Program-made: the position numbers and the translations under genes
The notes under the pieces: model-generated
Seen by the model: the letters and a program-made list of their open reading frames with translations, nothing else
Databases searched by the model: none
What the model was told of the DNA's origin: nothing
Source of the DNA: Pedobacter sp. KBW06
GTDB taxonomy: Bacteria; Bacteroidota; Bacteroidia; Sphingobacteriales; Sphingobacteriaceae
Direction: 5' to 3'
Length of the DNA: 64,000 nucleotides
NCBI RefSeq assembly: GCF_003852525.1
Contig: NZ_QAJL01000001.1
Location: 792,983-856,982 of the forward strand
Part shown: piece after piece, positions 1-10,743 of the stretch
How positions within the stretch are numbered: the stretch's first letter is position 1
Layout of the letters: the number at the start of each line of letters is the position of its first letter

Positions 1-31
1 ACTATTTTGACATCCTGTTACGATAGAAGTC

Positions 32-925
32 TTATAAATTCCTATACTCATTAGGTGTATACCCAACACGATTTTTAAATAAGCGGCTAAAGTGTTGTGG
101 ATATTTGAAACCCAACTCAAACGCTATTTCATTAATGGTCTTGCTGCTATCAAAAATCTTATTTTTTGCAATCTCAATGATTTTGTTCTGAATATACTCC
201 TGCGCAGATTTGCCAGTTTCTTTTTTTACCAGATCACCAAAATAGTTAGCAGATAAATGGACTTCATCTGCAAAGTAGCCTACAGAAGGCAGACCGATAC
301 TATAGGGCTTTTCGGATGCGAAATAGCTATTCAGTAATTCCTCAAATTTTTGCAGTATTCCCCTATTGGCATTTTCCCTAGTGATAAACTGACGATCATA
401 AAATCTCTCACAATAATTCAGAAAAAGCTCAATATTGGATGCAATTAACTTTTTACTATGCTTATCAACCGACTGGCTTAATTCATATTCAATTTTAGAG
501 AAGCAATCAAAGACAATTTTCCGCTCTTTTTCAGATAGATGCAATGCCTCACTTGTGTTATAGCTAAAAAAGCTATACTCATCCAGACTCTTGGCCAGAG
601 GTGTGCCTACTATTAGATCTGGATGAAAGACCAATCCATGTCCCATTGGCTGGTAAAAATCTACTTTATTCTCTACATCGATAACCTGTCCAGGGGAAAT
701 AAATACCAATGTACCCTTGTCATAGTCGTAATAGTTACAGCCATACTTTAAATCTCCGCAATGCACTTCTTTAAGGAAAATGCAGTAAAGTCCGAAAGTC
801 ATCCGGGAACCTGTTCTTTCCTTCGCTTTTGAGAAATCAATAACACTCACCAGTGGATGTAAAGTTTCATGGTTATTAAATGCATTGTACTCGCTTACCG
901 TGTCAAAATTATAGGCCTTTTCCAT
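32..925 (-). CDS. AraC-family transcriptional regulator
   Basis: A 297-residue cytoplasmic regulator. The N-terminal ~180 residues are a cupin-like sensor region and the C-terminal ~100 residues hold the two AraC helix-turn-helix units; the second reads IAFELGFKYPQHFSRLFKN, a close match to the family signature, followed by YTPNEYR near the end. It is divergent from the oxidoreductase operon that starts at 1105, the usual arrangement for a local activator. A repeat-rich block in the shared upstream region recurs before the flavodoxin gene and is the likely binding site. The effector is not readable from the sequence; the target genes suggest a carbonyl, quinone or other electrophile. Family assignment is secure; the regulon is inferred. 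Confidence 0.93.
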   Translation of the reverse strand: MEKAYNFDTVSEYNAFNNHETLHPLVSVIDFSKAKERTGSRMTFGLYCIFLKEVHCGDLKYGCNYYDYDKGTLVFISPGQVIDVENKVDFYQPMGHGLVFHPDLIVGTPLAKSLDEYSFFSYNTSEALHLSEKERKIVFDCFSKIEYELSQSVDKHSKKLIASNIELFLNYCERFYDRQFITRENANRGILQKFEELLNSYFASEKPYSIGLPSVGYFADEVHLSANYFGDLVKKETGKSAQEYIQNKIIEIAKNKIFDSSKTINEIAFELGFKYPQHFSRLFKNRVGYTPNEYRNL

Positions 926-946
926 AGCTATTGCTTTTTGTTAATA

Positions 947-973
947 CAAAACTAACCATTCTAGTATAACAAA
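947..973 (-). promoter_or_regulatory. Candidate promoter of the AraC regulator gene
   Basis: Read on the minus strand, TTTG is followed after 15 bases by TAGTTTTG, an exact fit to the Bacteroidota -7 consensus TAnnTTTG, about 22 bases upstream of the ATG. The spacer is shorter than usual, so the -33 element is uncertain. Confidence 0.35.
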
Positions 974-987
974 AACGGCAGACACGC

Positions 988-1033
988 ACCAATCAGTAAC
1001 ATTGGTAGTAATATCCGTAATCGGTATACCAAT
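988..1033. promoter_or_regulatory. AraC-type operator with tandem repeats upstream of the reductase operon
   Basis: Contains the adjacent 12-base units GTAACATTGGTA and GTAATATCCGTA (996-1019), flanked by ACCAAT at 988 and 1028, so ACCAAT/ATTGGT half-sites appear three times. The 26 bases from 996 recur with four mismatches at 4086 before the flavodoxin gene. Tandem direct repeats are the usual binding architecture of AraC proteins. The operator role is inferred. Confidence 0.5.
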
Positions 1034-1101
1034 TCACTCCATATCAAAGCTGAACTTTGTACCATTAAAAGTGTTGTATAGACATTGAGCAAATTTAATA
1101 A

Positions 1102-4085
<2,984 letters not shown>

Positions 4086-4089
<4 letters not shown>

Positions 4090-4121
4090 TATTGGTAGCA
4101 ATCCCCGTAATACATCTACCA
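4086..4121. promoter_or_regulatory. Second copy of the AraC-type operator
   Basis: GTAATATTGGTA followed directly by GCAATCCCCGTA and then TACCA. Twenty-two of 26 bases match the block at 996. It lies 47-82 bases before the flavodoxin start, a position suited to an internal promoter. The regulatory role is inferred from the repetition and position. Confidence 0.45.
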
Positions 4122-4167
4122 TAAAATCCTTTTGTTCTTGGGAACTTTACATAGTTAAAAGAAAGAT

Positions 4168-4815
4168 ATGAAACGGTTAAGGATATACGGCATACAGATA
4201 ATTACACTTTTATTGATGATCACCTCCTGTTCAAGGGCTGGAGAACCAACAAAAGTAAAAGAAGAACAACCGATAGATAAAGGTGACTTACATAAAGATA
4301 AAAACATACTGATAGTGTATCTGTCACGTACAAAAAACACCAAAGCCGTTGCGGAGATGATCCATAAAAAAGTTGGTTGTAGTTTAGTGGCATTGGAACT
4401 GGTAACACCCTATCCCGATCATTACCAGACAACGGTGGATCAGGTAGCTGCAGAAAATGCAAAAGATTATTTACCACAGCTTAAAACAAGAATAGACAGT
4501 ATAGAAAAGTACGATATTGTTTTTATCGGTTTTCCTACCTGGGGAATGCAGTTGCCGCCTCCTATGAAAAGCTTTTTGAATAAATACGATCTAAGCGGAA
4601 AAATAGTAGTCCCATTCAACACCAATGCTGGTTATGGCATTGGAAACAGCTTTGAAACCGTGAAAGAATTATGTGCAAAGAGCAAAGTACTTGAAGGATT
4701 TTCAACAAAAGGTGGTGTGGAGAGAGACGGCATTTTATTCGTAATGGAAAAAGAAAAGCGGGTACAACTTGAAATACAAAACTGGTTGAAGAAAATAGGT
4801 CTAGTTAGTTTATAA
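4168..4815 (+). CDS. Flavodoxin-family lipoprotein
   Basis: A 215-residue protein. The N-terminus is a lipoprotein signal with lipobox MITSC (Cys at residue 21), so the domain should be anchored facing the periplasm. The flavodoxin fold follows: ILIVYLSRTKNTKAVAEMI is the FMN phosphate loop, GFPTWGMQLPPPMKSFL is the second flavin loop, and NTNAGYGIGNSFETVKEL the third. Exported flavodoxins of this type occur in Bacteroidota with cupins and carboxymuconolactone decarboxylases, as here. The electron partner is unknown. It begins after the second operator copy. Confidence 0.88.
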   Translation: MKRLRIYGIQIITLLLMITSCSRAGEPTKVKEEQPIDKGDLHKDKNILIVYLSRTKNTKAVAEMIHKKVGCSLVALELVTPYPDHYQTTVDQVAAENAKDYLPQLKTRIDSIEKYDIVFIGFPTWGMQLPPPMKSFLNKYDLSGKIVVPFNTNAGYGIGNSFETVKELCAKSKVLEGFSTKGGVERDGILFVMEKEKRVQLEIQNWLKKIGLVSL

Positions 4816-4825
4816 ATCAAACAAA

Positions 4826-5662
4826 ATGAAAAAAGCAATCTATCTTACAATTTTACTATTTGCGGTGGTTAAAACTCAAGTAACTGCACAGGAACAAAGT
4901 ATTTTTCCGCTAGGAGAAAAGGCAAAAAATGTAAATCACACCGGAGACGTATGGCTTAGTGAATTAAACAAACCAGACAACGCTATCAATTCCCAAATAT
5001 CTCTTGCCGTGTTTGCACCCAATGCAAAACTTAACTGGCATACCCATTCTGGCGGACAGATATTACTGATTACTGACGGTATCGGTTATTATCAGGAAAA
5101 AGGGAAGACTGTGCAAATCGTACAAAAAGGAGATGTTGTAAAATGCCTGCCTAATGTGGAACATTGGCATGGATCAACCCCCAATAGCGGTGTTACCTAT
5201 TTAGCAGTCTCGCCAAAAAGTAAAACGACCTGGCTGCATCCTGTTACAGATGAAGAATATAAAAAATTGGAAAAACCAGCTGTGAATGCCACGAACGTTG
5301 AACAGGAACTTAAAGATCTTTCCAAGCAAAAATGGAACTGGATGGCCGACAAAAATACGGATGAGCTTAGCAAACTCTTTCACGATAAATCTGTGTTTGT
5401 TCACATGGGGGGATCATGGGGAAAACAACGGGAAATAGATGTGATTAAAAGTGGAGGTATCTGGTATAAGAAAGCCGATATCCACGATGTTTCTGTCAAT
5501 GTTATCGGAAATACAGCTGTTCTGTTGAACAGGATTACACTTTTGGCAGTAGTAGGTGGTAATGAAGTCACCAATCCTTTTATGGTTACTGAAGTTTATA
5601 AAAAAGAGAACAATAACTGGCAACTGGCATCCATGTCCTTCACGAAATTATTAACGCCATAA
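4826..5662 (+). CDS. Exported cupin fused to a SnoaL/DUF4440-like domain
   Basis: A 278-residue protein with a cleavable signal peptide (ends near VTAQ). Residues ~30-140 are a cupin barrel with the metal-binding His residues in NWHTHSGGQ and HWHGSTP. Residues ~150-278 resemble a DUF4440/SnoaL-like cone (WNWMADKNTDELSKLFHD, then WQLASMSFTKL). The cupin half is closely similar to the stand-alone cupin at 7483 (both have WHTH, GYYQEKG and HWHG), so the two probably arose by duplication. The start lies 10 bases after the flavodoxin stop. The reaction is unknown. Confidence 0.85.
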   Translation: MKKAIYLTILLFAVVKTQVTAQEQSIFPLGEKAKNVNHTGDVWLSELNKPDNAINSQISLAVFAPNAKLNWHTHSGGQILLITDGIGYYQEKGKTVQIVQKGDVVKCLPNVEHWHGSTPNSGVTYLAVSPKSKTTWLHPVTDEEYKKLEKPAVNATNVEQELKDLSKQKWNWMADKNTDELSKLFHDKSVFVHMGGSWGKQREIDVIKSGGIWYKKADIHDVSVNVIGNTAVLLNRITLLAVVGGNEVTNPFMVTEVYKKENNNWQLASMSFTKLLTP

Positions 5663-5671
5663 TGAACGGAA

Positions 5672-6400
5672 ATGATGATCAATAAATTAATGAAGTCGAT
5701 ATTATTTATGATGACAATGATTATTGCAACTGCTGCAAATGCCCAAACTGGTACCAGTCAAAATTTAAGTGCAAAACAACAAGCCCTGGTACGCATTTCG
5801 GCAGTCACAGGAAAAGGTGACCTGTCAAAATTAAAAACTGAATTAAATGCTGGCCTGGAGGCAGGTTTGACTATCAATCAGATCAGAGAGGCTATCGTTC
5901 ATCTGTATGCTTATGCAGGTTTTCCCCGCAGCATTCGGGGCTTACAGACCCTTATAACCGTAGTGGATGAACGCAAAGCCAAAGGCATTAATGATGAAAA
6001 AGGTGTAGAAGCCTCCCCTATCAATAACGGGCGCAGCAAATACGAAAGAGGTAAAGCGATATTGGAAGCATTAACAGGTACACCGGAAACAGGATCGAAA
6101 ACAGGATATGCAGCATTTGCACCTGAGATAGAGGTCTTTCTCAAAGAACATCTTTTTGCTGATATTTTTGAGCGGGATGTGTTGACCTATATGGAAAGAG
6201 AATTGGTTACTGTCTCTGTCCTCAGCAGCATTGGCGGAGTGGAACCTATGCTACGTTCACATTTGAACATCTGCATGAACGTTGGTCTATCCCCAAGTCA
6301 ATTACAACAATTTGTAGGTCTCATAAGATCAAGCATAGGAAATAAAGAAGCGAAATCAGCACAGTCCGTATTAGATGAAGTGCTGAAAAGTAAACAGTAA
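5672..6400 (+). CDS. Exported carboxymuconolactone decarboxylase-family protein
   Basis: A 242-residue protein with a signal peptide (ends near ANAQ) and two AhpD/CMD-like helical repeats, residues ~35-105 and ~150-235. The first has INQIREAIVHLYAYAGFPR, the usual CMD core helix, but no CxxC motif, so peroxidase activity of the AhpD kind is unlikely. ATG codons at 5672 and 5675 both precede the signal peptide. It sits between two hydrolase/cupin genes with ~10-base spacings. It probably takes part in turning over a lactone or quinone-like compound; this is inference from family and context. Confidence 0.87.
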   Translation: MMINKLMKSILFMMTMIIATAANAQTGTSQNLSAKQQALVRISAVTGKGDLSKLKTELNAGLEAGLTINQIREAIVHLYAYAGFPRSIRGLQTLITVVDERKAKGINDEKGVEASPINNGRSKYERGKAILEALTGTPETGSKTGYAAFAPEIEVFLKEHLFADIFERDVLTYMERELVTVSVLSSIGGVEPMLRSHLNICMNVGLSPSQLQQFVGLIRSSIGNKEAKSAQSVLDEVLKSKQ

Positions 6401-6412
6401 AATATTAGAACT

Positions 6413-7474
6413 ATGAAAAAACTAACATCAATAATTGCCTTAGCCATGTCAGTAGCGGCTACTGACGTTGTAGATGCACAATCTACTCCTAAGAGAAAAC
6501 AACAAAATCCTTATACCCTGGTGTATGAAGGAGCCATTACCAAAAATGAAAAGGGAAAAGTAAATATTTATCCAGTTAAGTATAAACTGAACGGGATTGA
6601 AATTGCAGCGAATGTTTATACACCTGCAAATTACGATGCTTCAAAGAAATATCCGGCAGTAGCAGTCGCACACCCCAATGGTGGTATAAAAGAACAGACA
6701 GCCGGACTATATGCACAACGTTTGGCAGAGGCAGGGTATATAACCATTGCTGCCGATGCAGCATATCAGGGAGCAAGCGGCGGTGAGCCACGTCACACGG
6801 ATAAACCTGCAAGCCGTATCGAAGATATTCGTGGTATGGCTGACTTTATTACACAATATGCTGGGGTTGACACGAACCGCTTAGGTGTTTTAGGTATTTG
6901 CGGTGGCGGCGGTTATACTTTAAAAGCAGCACAGAGCGATAAACGTTTTAAAGCAGTGGCAACTTTGAGTATGTTTAATTCAGGTGAAGTAAGACGTAAT
7001 GGTTTTCAGAATTCCCAACTAAATATGATTCAAGAACGTTTAAAACAAGCTTCAGACGCGCGCGCGCAGGAAGCCGCAGGTGGCAAAATCATCTATGCTG
7101 GTGTGGCGAGCATTACAGATGCAGAAATCGCTAAAACCACAACAGATTTGTATCGGGAAGGATACGAGTACTATTATAGAAGTCATGCACATCCAAATTC
7201 AACCTTTCTGTATACTATGAGCAGTCTGCTCGACTTAATGACCTGGGATGCCAACACGAATATGGATTTGATCAATCAACCATTGTTGATGATGGCAGGG
7301 AGCAAATCCGATACAAAATACATGACAGATGAAGCATTCCCTAGAGCAACCAATGCAAAAAACAAGGAATTATTTTTGATTGAGGGAGCTACACATATAC
7401 AGACCTATTGGAAGCCTGAATATGTGTCGCAAGCTGTGAATAAATTACTCAGTTTTTATCAAAAAAACCTTTAA
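6413..7474 (+). CDS. Exported alpha/beta hydrolase, dienelactone-hydrolase-like
   Basis: A 353-residue protein with a signal peptide ending near VDAQ. The nucleophile elbow reads GICGGGG, with Cys (C163) where most alpha/beta hydrolases have Ser; dienelactone hydrolases use Cys here. The late GATHIQTYW supplies the catalytic His, and AHPNGG marks the oxyanion loop. The domain is longer than plain DLH. It is 12 bases after the CMD gene. Together with that gene and the cupins it suggests lactone or ester handling in the periplasm. Family assignment is firm; substrate is open. Confidence 0.87.
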   Translation: MKKLTSIIALAMSVAATDVVDAQSTPKRKQQNPYTLVYEGAITKNEKGKVNIYPVKYKLNGIEIAANVYTPANYDASKKYPAVAVAHPNGGIKEQTAGLYAQRLAEAGYITIAADAAYQGASGGEPRHTDKPASRIEDIRGMADFITQYAGVDTNRLGVLGICGGGGYTLKAAQSDKRFKAVATLSMFNSGEVRRNGFQNSQLNMIQERLKQASDARAQEAAGGKIIYAGVASITDAEIAKTTTDLYREGYEYYYRSHAHPNSTFLYTMSSLLDLMTWDANTNMDLINQPLLMMAGSKSDTKYMTDEAFPRATNAKNKELFLIEGATHIQTYWKPEYVSQAVNKLLSFYQKNL

Positions 7475-7482
7475 AAATCAAG

Positions 7483-7983
7483 ATGATGAATATTAAAAAC
7501 ACAATTATACTATTTATTATAGGAGTAGTTTCATTATCATGTAATGAGCAAAATAAGTCGGCACCTATCTCTCCATCCGAATCACAAGAATCAACCGTAT
7601 TTGCAAAAGGGAAACAGGTAACTAATGATAACTTTACTGGAACCGTATGGCTGGAAAACTTAATCCAGGCTGACAGCCTAAATCAGAATTCTATAGGGAG
7701 TGTAACTTTTGAACCAGGAGCCAGAAGCAAATGGCATACCCATCCGGCAGGTCAAATATTATTAGCAATAGATGGTGTTGGTTACTATCAGGAAAAGGGA
7801 CAACCAAAGAAAATACTTCGTAAAGGCGATGCCATAAAATGTCCACCAGATGTTCCTCATTGGCATGGTGCAAGTTCAAATACCAAATTTATTCAGGTAG
7901 CAATAACGGGAAGGGAAAAAGGCGAAACGAAATGGTTAGAAGCGGTAACCGACAAAGAATATCATATTGAGCCTGGCATTTAG
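7483..7983 (+). CDS. Cupin-domain lipoprotein
   Basis: A 166-residue single-domain cupin. The N-terminus is a lipoprotein signal with VSLSC (Cys20). Metal ligands are seen in KWHTHPAGQ and HWHGASS. It parallels the cupin half of the protein at 4826 almost motif for motif. It is the last gene of the operon, 8 bases after the hydrolase; the next strong structure is the terminator about 185 bases downstream. Confidence 0.88.
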   Translation: MMNIKNTIILFIIGVVSLSCNEQNKSAPISPSESQESTVFAKGKQVTNDNFTGTVWLENLIQADSLNQNSIGSVTFEPGARSKWHTHPAGQILLAIDGVGYYQEKGQPKKILRKGDAIKCPPDVPHWHGASSNTKFIQVAITGREKGETKWLEAVTDKEYHIEPGI

Positions 7984-8167
7984 TAAATAAGACAGGAAAA
8001 TGGAGACATAATCCGGGTTAACCAGAAATGAAAGTTTTTTCGCTTAATGAGCCTCCCAATACAACAATTATAACTAAAATATAGAGTGTAGAAAGGGGCA
8101 GAAAAATCTTGATATATTGCCTTTTTTCTTTGATATCAATTGACATCAATTGACATGAAATAAACGA

Positions 8168-8203
8168 AAAAACCCTCTAAACTGTAACATTTAGAGGGTT
8201 TTT
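8168..8203. terminator. Bidirectional rho-independent terminator
   Basis: AACCCTCTAAA and TTTAGAGGGTT form an 11-bp perfect stem with an 8-base loop. A run of T follows on both strands. It can end the cupin operon from the left and, on the minus strand, the tRNA-like transcript whose 3' end lies at 8227. Confidence 0.8.
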
Positions 8204-8226
8204 AATAGACTTTATGTCTTTGTTTT

Positions 8227-8242
8227 GTCGGGGTGGCAGGAT
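8227..8242 (-). other. tRNA 3'-end fragment, probable integration (att) scar
   Basis: Read on the minus strand this is ATCCTGCCACCCCGAC, which has the layout of the last T-stem bases plus the 3' acceptor strand of a tRNA of the CGGGGTG...CACCCCGA kind (typical of tRNA-Pro). The body of a tRNA is absent: the sequence upstream on the minus strand (8243 onward) does not pair. A terminator follows about 25 bases downstream, as it would after a real tRNA. Elements that integrate into tRNA genes leave this partial copy at one end. I see no integrase or intact tRNA in the window. Confidence 0.45.
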
Positions 8243-8782
8243 GCCGTACCGACGTTTTAAATATCTTATTTTCAACCACTTACATCCTCCTGAAACATCA
8301 GGGTGTAGATTAGGGCATAAATCATTTCAAATCAAATCAGCATAAACCATTTTATCAACTTGCATAACTATCGTCCGATAGTAAAGTATAAATAACTGCT
8401 TATTTGATGGCTCAAAGATAGGTTTTTGATGTCATCCTGCAAAATAAACTTTAAATAAAAACACTATAGTTCTCTAAGTGCTTTTGTATCTTACAGTTTG
8501 ACTTCATTTTTTGATAAAAAGCTCGTCCCCTGGACCCAACTGGGCGTTTCTCGAACCATTCCTTATCTGATTTACGTTTAATCAGTGATTTAGGTAAACA
8601 AATCTAAAAAAACATTCAGATATAATTCCTTATAAAAATGTATCATCATACGATTACAAATAGGTTCTATAGCAACATTAAATACTTGCTGAATAAGTCG
8701 ATCTAATAAGTCATTAATGGCAATTAATGCAACATGGCTCTTTTTATTTAATTTGGTATTTAACATTAAGTAACAAAGCGCA
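8243..8782. other. Gene-poor A/T-rich stretch beside the integration scar
   Basis: No open frame with credible protein character on either strand. It contains a 7-bp palindrome with a 2-base centre (ACTATCG/CGATAGT, 8367-8382) of unknown meaning and a G/C-rich patch at about 8520-8560 that includes GGTTCGA on the minus strand but does not fold as a tRNA. Confidence 0.5.
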
Positions 8783-9229
8783 ATGGATAATAATATTTAC
8801 ATTTTAAGAGGTGGATGGTTTAGTTTCAGACTAATTGATGGGTGGGAAGAATATGATGATGACGATTCTACGCATGCTTTCTGGCACGAAACAGAGACCT
8901 CATGGACAGGTAATTTTAGAATTACAGCTTTCCAATGGCCGAATACAAATGCCCCACATGTGGATAAGGCTTACGAGTATATTACTACTGAGATTGCCGA
9001 AAATGCAGGCGCACAAAGAATAATATTGGGCCAAAATGACTGTGCGTATTACAAAAAAGAATCTCAGCAAGATGGAGTGGCAAATGTTGTTTATTACTGG
9101 ATCACCGGAAAGCAAAACGATATATTTATATGCACTTTCACAATTGACAAAGTTCAAGAATCTATGCTTATTAATGAAAGAGAACTAACATCAATTCAAA
9201 GTATGATTACCAGTATTAAGATTATTTAG
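8783..9229 (+). CDS. Conserved hypothetical protein (possibly DUF3805-like)
   Basis: A 148-residue soluble protein without signal peptide. It is rich in aromatic residues and beta-type sequence (GGWFSFRLIDGWEEY at the start, ITGKQNDIFICTFTIDK later), resembling small Bacteroidota proteins I associate with DUF3805, but I cannot verify that. It stands alone on the plus strand, convergent with the RiPP operon, just inside the presumed accessory region. Function unknown. Confidence 0.65.
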   Translation: MDNNIYILRGGWFSFRLIDGWEEYDDDDSTHAFWHETETSWTGNFRITAFQWPNTNAPHVDKAYEYITTEIAENAGAQRIILGQNDCAYYKKESQQDGVANVVYYWITGKQNDIFICTFTIDKVQESMLINERELTSIQSMITSIKII

Positions 9230-9347
9230 GGTGATCAATTGAGCTTAATAAGCCTTACCTTAATACAGTCTATTTGATTCTGTTTTCAATGAAAGTTTAA
9301 TGTAAATAGCAATTTTATATTATCTACTAGTTTTTTAGTATACGAAA

Positions 9348-9746
9348 TTAGATTTTATGTTTAGGTGCTTTTGTCCAAACCATGACCACTTGCTTAAATG
9401 ACGGATCCTCCAATATCCTGAACCCAGCCTCATAGGCTGATTTTATCGATGCGGCATTAGATTTTCTAGCATGCATATATACTTTCTTTAAATTACTCAT
9501 CTCACATGCCATCGCATAGGCATGGCGTCCAATGCGCCTTCCTTGAAAGTTCTGATTAATAAAAATTTCTATCGCCGGATGTCTACCGAGCACCTCATTT
9601 TTAAAATAGTCAATGTAAACTTTGCCGACATGCTGCCCCTGGAATATAATATGCCAATACAAGCCTTTTTTCTTGTCATTGAGCATTTGGCCCGAACCAG
9701 CTCTCAGTTCCATTTCATTCGGATCTATTGGAAGGTGTTTGGTCAT
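9348..9746 (-). CDS. GNAT-family N-acyltransferase, probable RiPP tailoring enzyme
   Basis: A 132-residue GNAT when started at MTKHLPIDPN; an upstream in-frame ATG would add 26 residues but they run through the preceding gene. The acyl-CoA pyrophosphate loop is NQNFQGRRIGRHAYAMA, and the last strands contain NAASIKSAYEAGFR, the usual GNAT alpha-4/beta-6 region. It overlaps the 3' end of the arginase-like gene by 32 bases, so they are translationally linked. GNATs near peptide arginases are known to acylate Lys or Orn side chains in RiPPs (selidamide type); here acylation of an ornithine made by the neighbour is plausible but inferred. Last gene of the locus. Confidence 0.82.
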   Translation of the reverse strand: MTKHLPIDPNEMELRAGSGQMLNDKKKGLYWHIIFQGQHVGKVYIDYFKNEVLGRHPAIEIFINQNFQGRRIGRHAYAMACEMSNLKKVYMHARKSNAASIKSAYEAGFRILEDPSFKQVVMVWTKAPKHKI

Positions 9747-10743
9747 TTTTAGCGAGATAACGAGAAAATAAATTAATTGACTCCTGCCAGTAGTCGGATG
9801 GAAAAAACCCAGGGGAAAACGCAATAGTAAAATCAGCTATCTGCTTACCAACAATTCTTGTTTTAAGTAACCCCAAAACGTGGGATATTGATAACATTAC
9901 TTCCCTTCTATTCGGATCATGTTTTCTCACGTGATGTTTCCAATCCGAATCCCCATCGTATCTGTTATTAAAATAATCCATATCAATATGTACCAATATT
10001 TGAGCGTCCTCTGAAATATCAGTCAAGAGATCATCCAATTTTGTAGCAATTCTAAACGTGTGGGCTGAAATCCCACTGCTTTCCTCAAAGGAAATCGTTG
10101 GCCTAGTTCTGTCTTTAAAAAGAATATCAGAAACATTGCTTTTTTTGATTGTTCCCCGAGAGGGACCTTTTAACCTTGATTCGGGAATCAGATAACGAAA
10201 ATCGAATGAATCCAGTGCATGCAAAAATGGGGTGATAAAGCTACCGATGGCTATTGACCCTGAGTTAATAGCTCTGATTACAGTATCAGGGTCATCCATT
10301 TTGACATTCATATTAGTATACGGATCCAAAAAATCTTCAGAATTCGTTTGGAATAGCAGTGGAACCATACAATCAAAATGGTCATCAATATGGATGATAA
10401 CTAATTTGCCCAACCCCTTATTTAAACTCCGGCGTTTTCTTAAGACCTGGGCCCAAAAATACAAGGTCCAGTTATCGTTTAGAACAAGATTAAAGCCATT
10501 ATATTGACGATAAAAAGATGGGATCTCATAAACAGTAAGTTCTTTATCTAAAAGAGTGATATTTTGCAATAATTTTTCATCGATATAAAAAGCTGGATCG
10601 TCATACCAATCTAAATGAATCTCAGTCTGTCCATTAACTTCGGTAACCCTCAATACTTTGCCTGGAAAATATGAGTTCAGAAACGATATTCGTTCACTTG
10701 CCTGTATTTTGTTGATCCAATTAGGCAATTCCATAAGTAACAT
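9715..10743 (-). CDS. Arginase/ureohydrolase-like protein, candidate peptide arginase
   Basis: A 342-residue protein with two metal-site signatures of the arginase fold: HIDDHFD (118-124, matching DxHxD) and HIDMDYFNN (252-260, matching DxD). The rest is divergent from free-arginine arginases, and the pairing with a radical SAM RiPP maturase and an Arg-rich precursor fits the OspR-type peptide arginases, which turn Arg residues of a precursor into ornithine. The start overlaps the maturase end by 23 bases (14 if the second ATG is used). Expected to be cytoplasmic and Mn-dependent. Alternative: another UPF0489-like hydrolase of unknown substrate. Confidence 0.72.
   Translation of the reverse strand: MLLMELPNWINKIQASERISFLNSYFPGKVLRVTEVNGQTEIHLDWYDDPAFYIDEKLLQNITLLDKELTVYEIPSFYRQYNGFNLVLNDNWTLYFWAQVLRKRRSLNKGLGKLVIIHIDDHFDCMVPLLFQTNSEDFLDPYTNMNVKMDDPDTVIRAINSGSIAIGSFITPFLHALDSFDFRYLIPESRLKGPSRGTIKKSNVSDILFKDRTRPTISFEESSGISAHTFRIATKLDDLLTDISEDAQILVHIDMDYFNNRYDGDSDWKHHVRKHDPNRREVMLSISHVLGLLKTRIVGKQIADFTIAFSPGFFPSDYWQESINLFSRYLAKNDQTPSNRSE

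Noticed and set aside
8367..8382. Palindrome ACTATCG-TC-CGATAGT as an operator or recombination site.
   Set aside because: No gene, promoter or repeat is nearby to give it meaning, and a 7-bp arm is not rare.
8521..8562. G/C-rich stretch with GGTTCGA on the minus strand, considered as a second tRNA remnant.
   Set aside because: No acceptor or anticodon stem pairing could be found around it.
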